Positions 5,822-6,484 of a DNA stretch of 6,484 bases are shown here, one piece after another; the first letter of the stretch is position 1, and the number at the start of each line of letters is the position of its first letter. The position numbers and the translations under genes were made by a program. Source of the stretch: Verrucomicrobiia bacterium (GTDB lineage: Bacteria > Verrucomicrobiota > Verrucomicrobiia > Limisphaerales > UBA11358). The stretch lies in assembly GCA_030044395.1 (NCBI GenBank), contig JASHVW010000054.1, positions 1 through 6,484 on the forward strand. The letters run 5' to 3'. Below the pieces are notes generated by a model, which saw only the letters and a list, made by a program, of their open reading frames with translations, did no database searches and was not told the origin of the DNA.

Positions 5822-6484
5822 TCACAATTTTTCCAAAGCCTCCTCATTCTCCACAACCCAGGCGTGGATGTCCTCGATGATGCGGCGGACGCCGCGGCGG
5901 GGACGCCACGAGGTTCGCGCGAACAGCCTGGCGCAATCGCCGATGAAGAGGCGCAAATCCGACGGGCGATTTTCAGGCACGGATAGGATGGGGATTTTTT
6001 TCCCGGTGACTTCCTCGCAGATGGCTGTGAGCTCGCAAAGCGAGGCGGAATTGGGCAAACCGCCGGCCACATTGCCCAACCACCCGTCCCACGATTCAAA
6101 GTTCCCGATCTGTTCCAAAATCAAATCGCACAGGTCGTTGACGTGGAGGAAGTCGCGGACTTGTTTGCCTTTGCCGCCGTAGCCGATATAGCTCAAGGAG
6201 CGGCCAAAATGGTGCGCCAGAACCCAAAGCGAGGCCACGCCCTGGTCCACCTTGCCGAACTGCCACGGGCCGGCGATGACGCCGCAGCGGTTGACGGTGG
6301 ATTTTAAGCCATACGCGGCGCGATACTCTTCAATCAATAGTTCCGCGGAAAGTTTGGTGCAGCCGTAAAGCGAGCGGGCACCGGTCAGACCGGGCGGCTC
6401 GGCGGCCGACTCGGCGACACCCCGGGAGGAGATGCCGGCGGCGCCGGAATCCTCCCAGATGAAGCGGGTAAACTCCTCGCGCCA
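5822..6484 (-). CDS. NAD-dependent epimerase/dehydratase, CDP-paratose 2-epimerase-like (5' end missing)
   Basis: The visible 220 residues are the C-terminal part of an extended short-chain dehydrogenase. The open frame runs off the window edge, so the start and the N-terminal GxxGxxG NAD-binding motif are absent. The active-site YxxxK is present as SLYGCTK (visible residues 38-44). The following AELLIEEYRAAYGLK and NRCGVIAGPWQFGKVDQG are typical of the branch containing CDP-paratose (CDP-tyvelose) 2-epimerase, as is YIGYGGKGKQVRDFLHVNDL, which lines the nucleotide-sugar site. The C-terminus closes with the usual helix (GVRRIIEDIHAWVVENEEAL) and a TGA at 5824-5822. It would interconvert or modify a nucleotide sugar in the cytosol for surface polysaccharide. 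The precise substrate is inference: UDP- or GDP-sugar epimerases share the fold. No frameshift is seen. Confidence 0.88.
   Translation of the reverse strand, partial: WREEFTRFIWEDSGAAGISSRGVAESAAEPPGLTGARSLYGCTKLSAELLIEEYRAAYGLKSTVNRCGVIAGPWQFGKVDQGVASLWVLAHHFGRSLSYIGYGGKGKQVRDFLHVNDLCDLILEQIGNFESWDGWLGNVAGGLPNSASLCELTAICEEVTGKKIPILSVPENRPSDLRLFIGDCARLFARTSWRPRRGVRRIIEDIHAWVVENEEALEKL

Noticed and set aside
5304..6182. 292-codon plus-strand ORF spanning two genes
   Set aside because: It runs antisense across the esterase and epimerase, whose catalytic motifs are plain on the minus strand. The translation is low in complexity and not protein-like.

Overview
All supportable genes in this window read on the minus strand, so the description follows the minus strand from high to low coordinates. 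The content suggests an environmental, polysaccharide-degrading bacterium, most likely of the Verrucomicrobiota/Planctomycetota type. The grounds are a Tat-exported family 2 beta-mannosidase, a family 97 glycosidase remnant, a degenerate copy of a long protein family of unknown function that I recall as multi-copy in such genomes, and several copies of a short intergenic repeat with the core ATCCGTGGTTAA. The taxonomic guess rests on memory and was not checked by any search.

Layout. (1) 6484-5822: the 3' two thirds of an NAD-dependent sugar-nucleotide epimerase, cut by the window edge. (2) 5693-5019: a small alpha/beta-hydrolase esterase of the enterochelin-esterase type, 128 bp downstream of the epimerase. 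(3) 5018-4735: a hairpin-rich stretch with no convincing gene and one doubtful 47-codon ORF. (4) 4724-4545: a composite repeat island made of three ~24-bp units and two or three copies of the ATCCGTGGTTAA repeat. (5) 4500-2901: a ~530-residue conserved protein of unknown function, broken by four single-base frameshifts. (6) 2840-2756: another repeat copy, a possible promoter inside it, and a hairpin that hides a strong Shine-Dalgarno. (7) 2755-215: an intact 846-residue Tat-exported beta-mannosidase. (8) 204-13: the start of a secreted GH97 glycosidase with in-frame stops, ending where another repeat copy begins at the window edge.

The beta-mannosidase and the GH97 remnant look like parts of one former polysaccharide-utilisation operon, because the mannosidase stop codon overlaps an ATG by 4 bp. 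The epimerase and esterase may be co-transcribed but share no obvious pathway with the mannosidase. The most notable signals are the pseudogene flanked by repeats, the repeat copy at the exact end of the GH97 homology, and the unusual mannosidase start region. In that start region a good SD and ATG lie one base out of frame with the enzyme, across an A5 run. I see no CRISPR array, tRNA, rRNA or classical insertion sequence.
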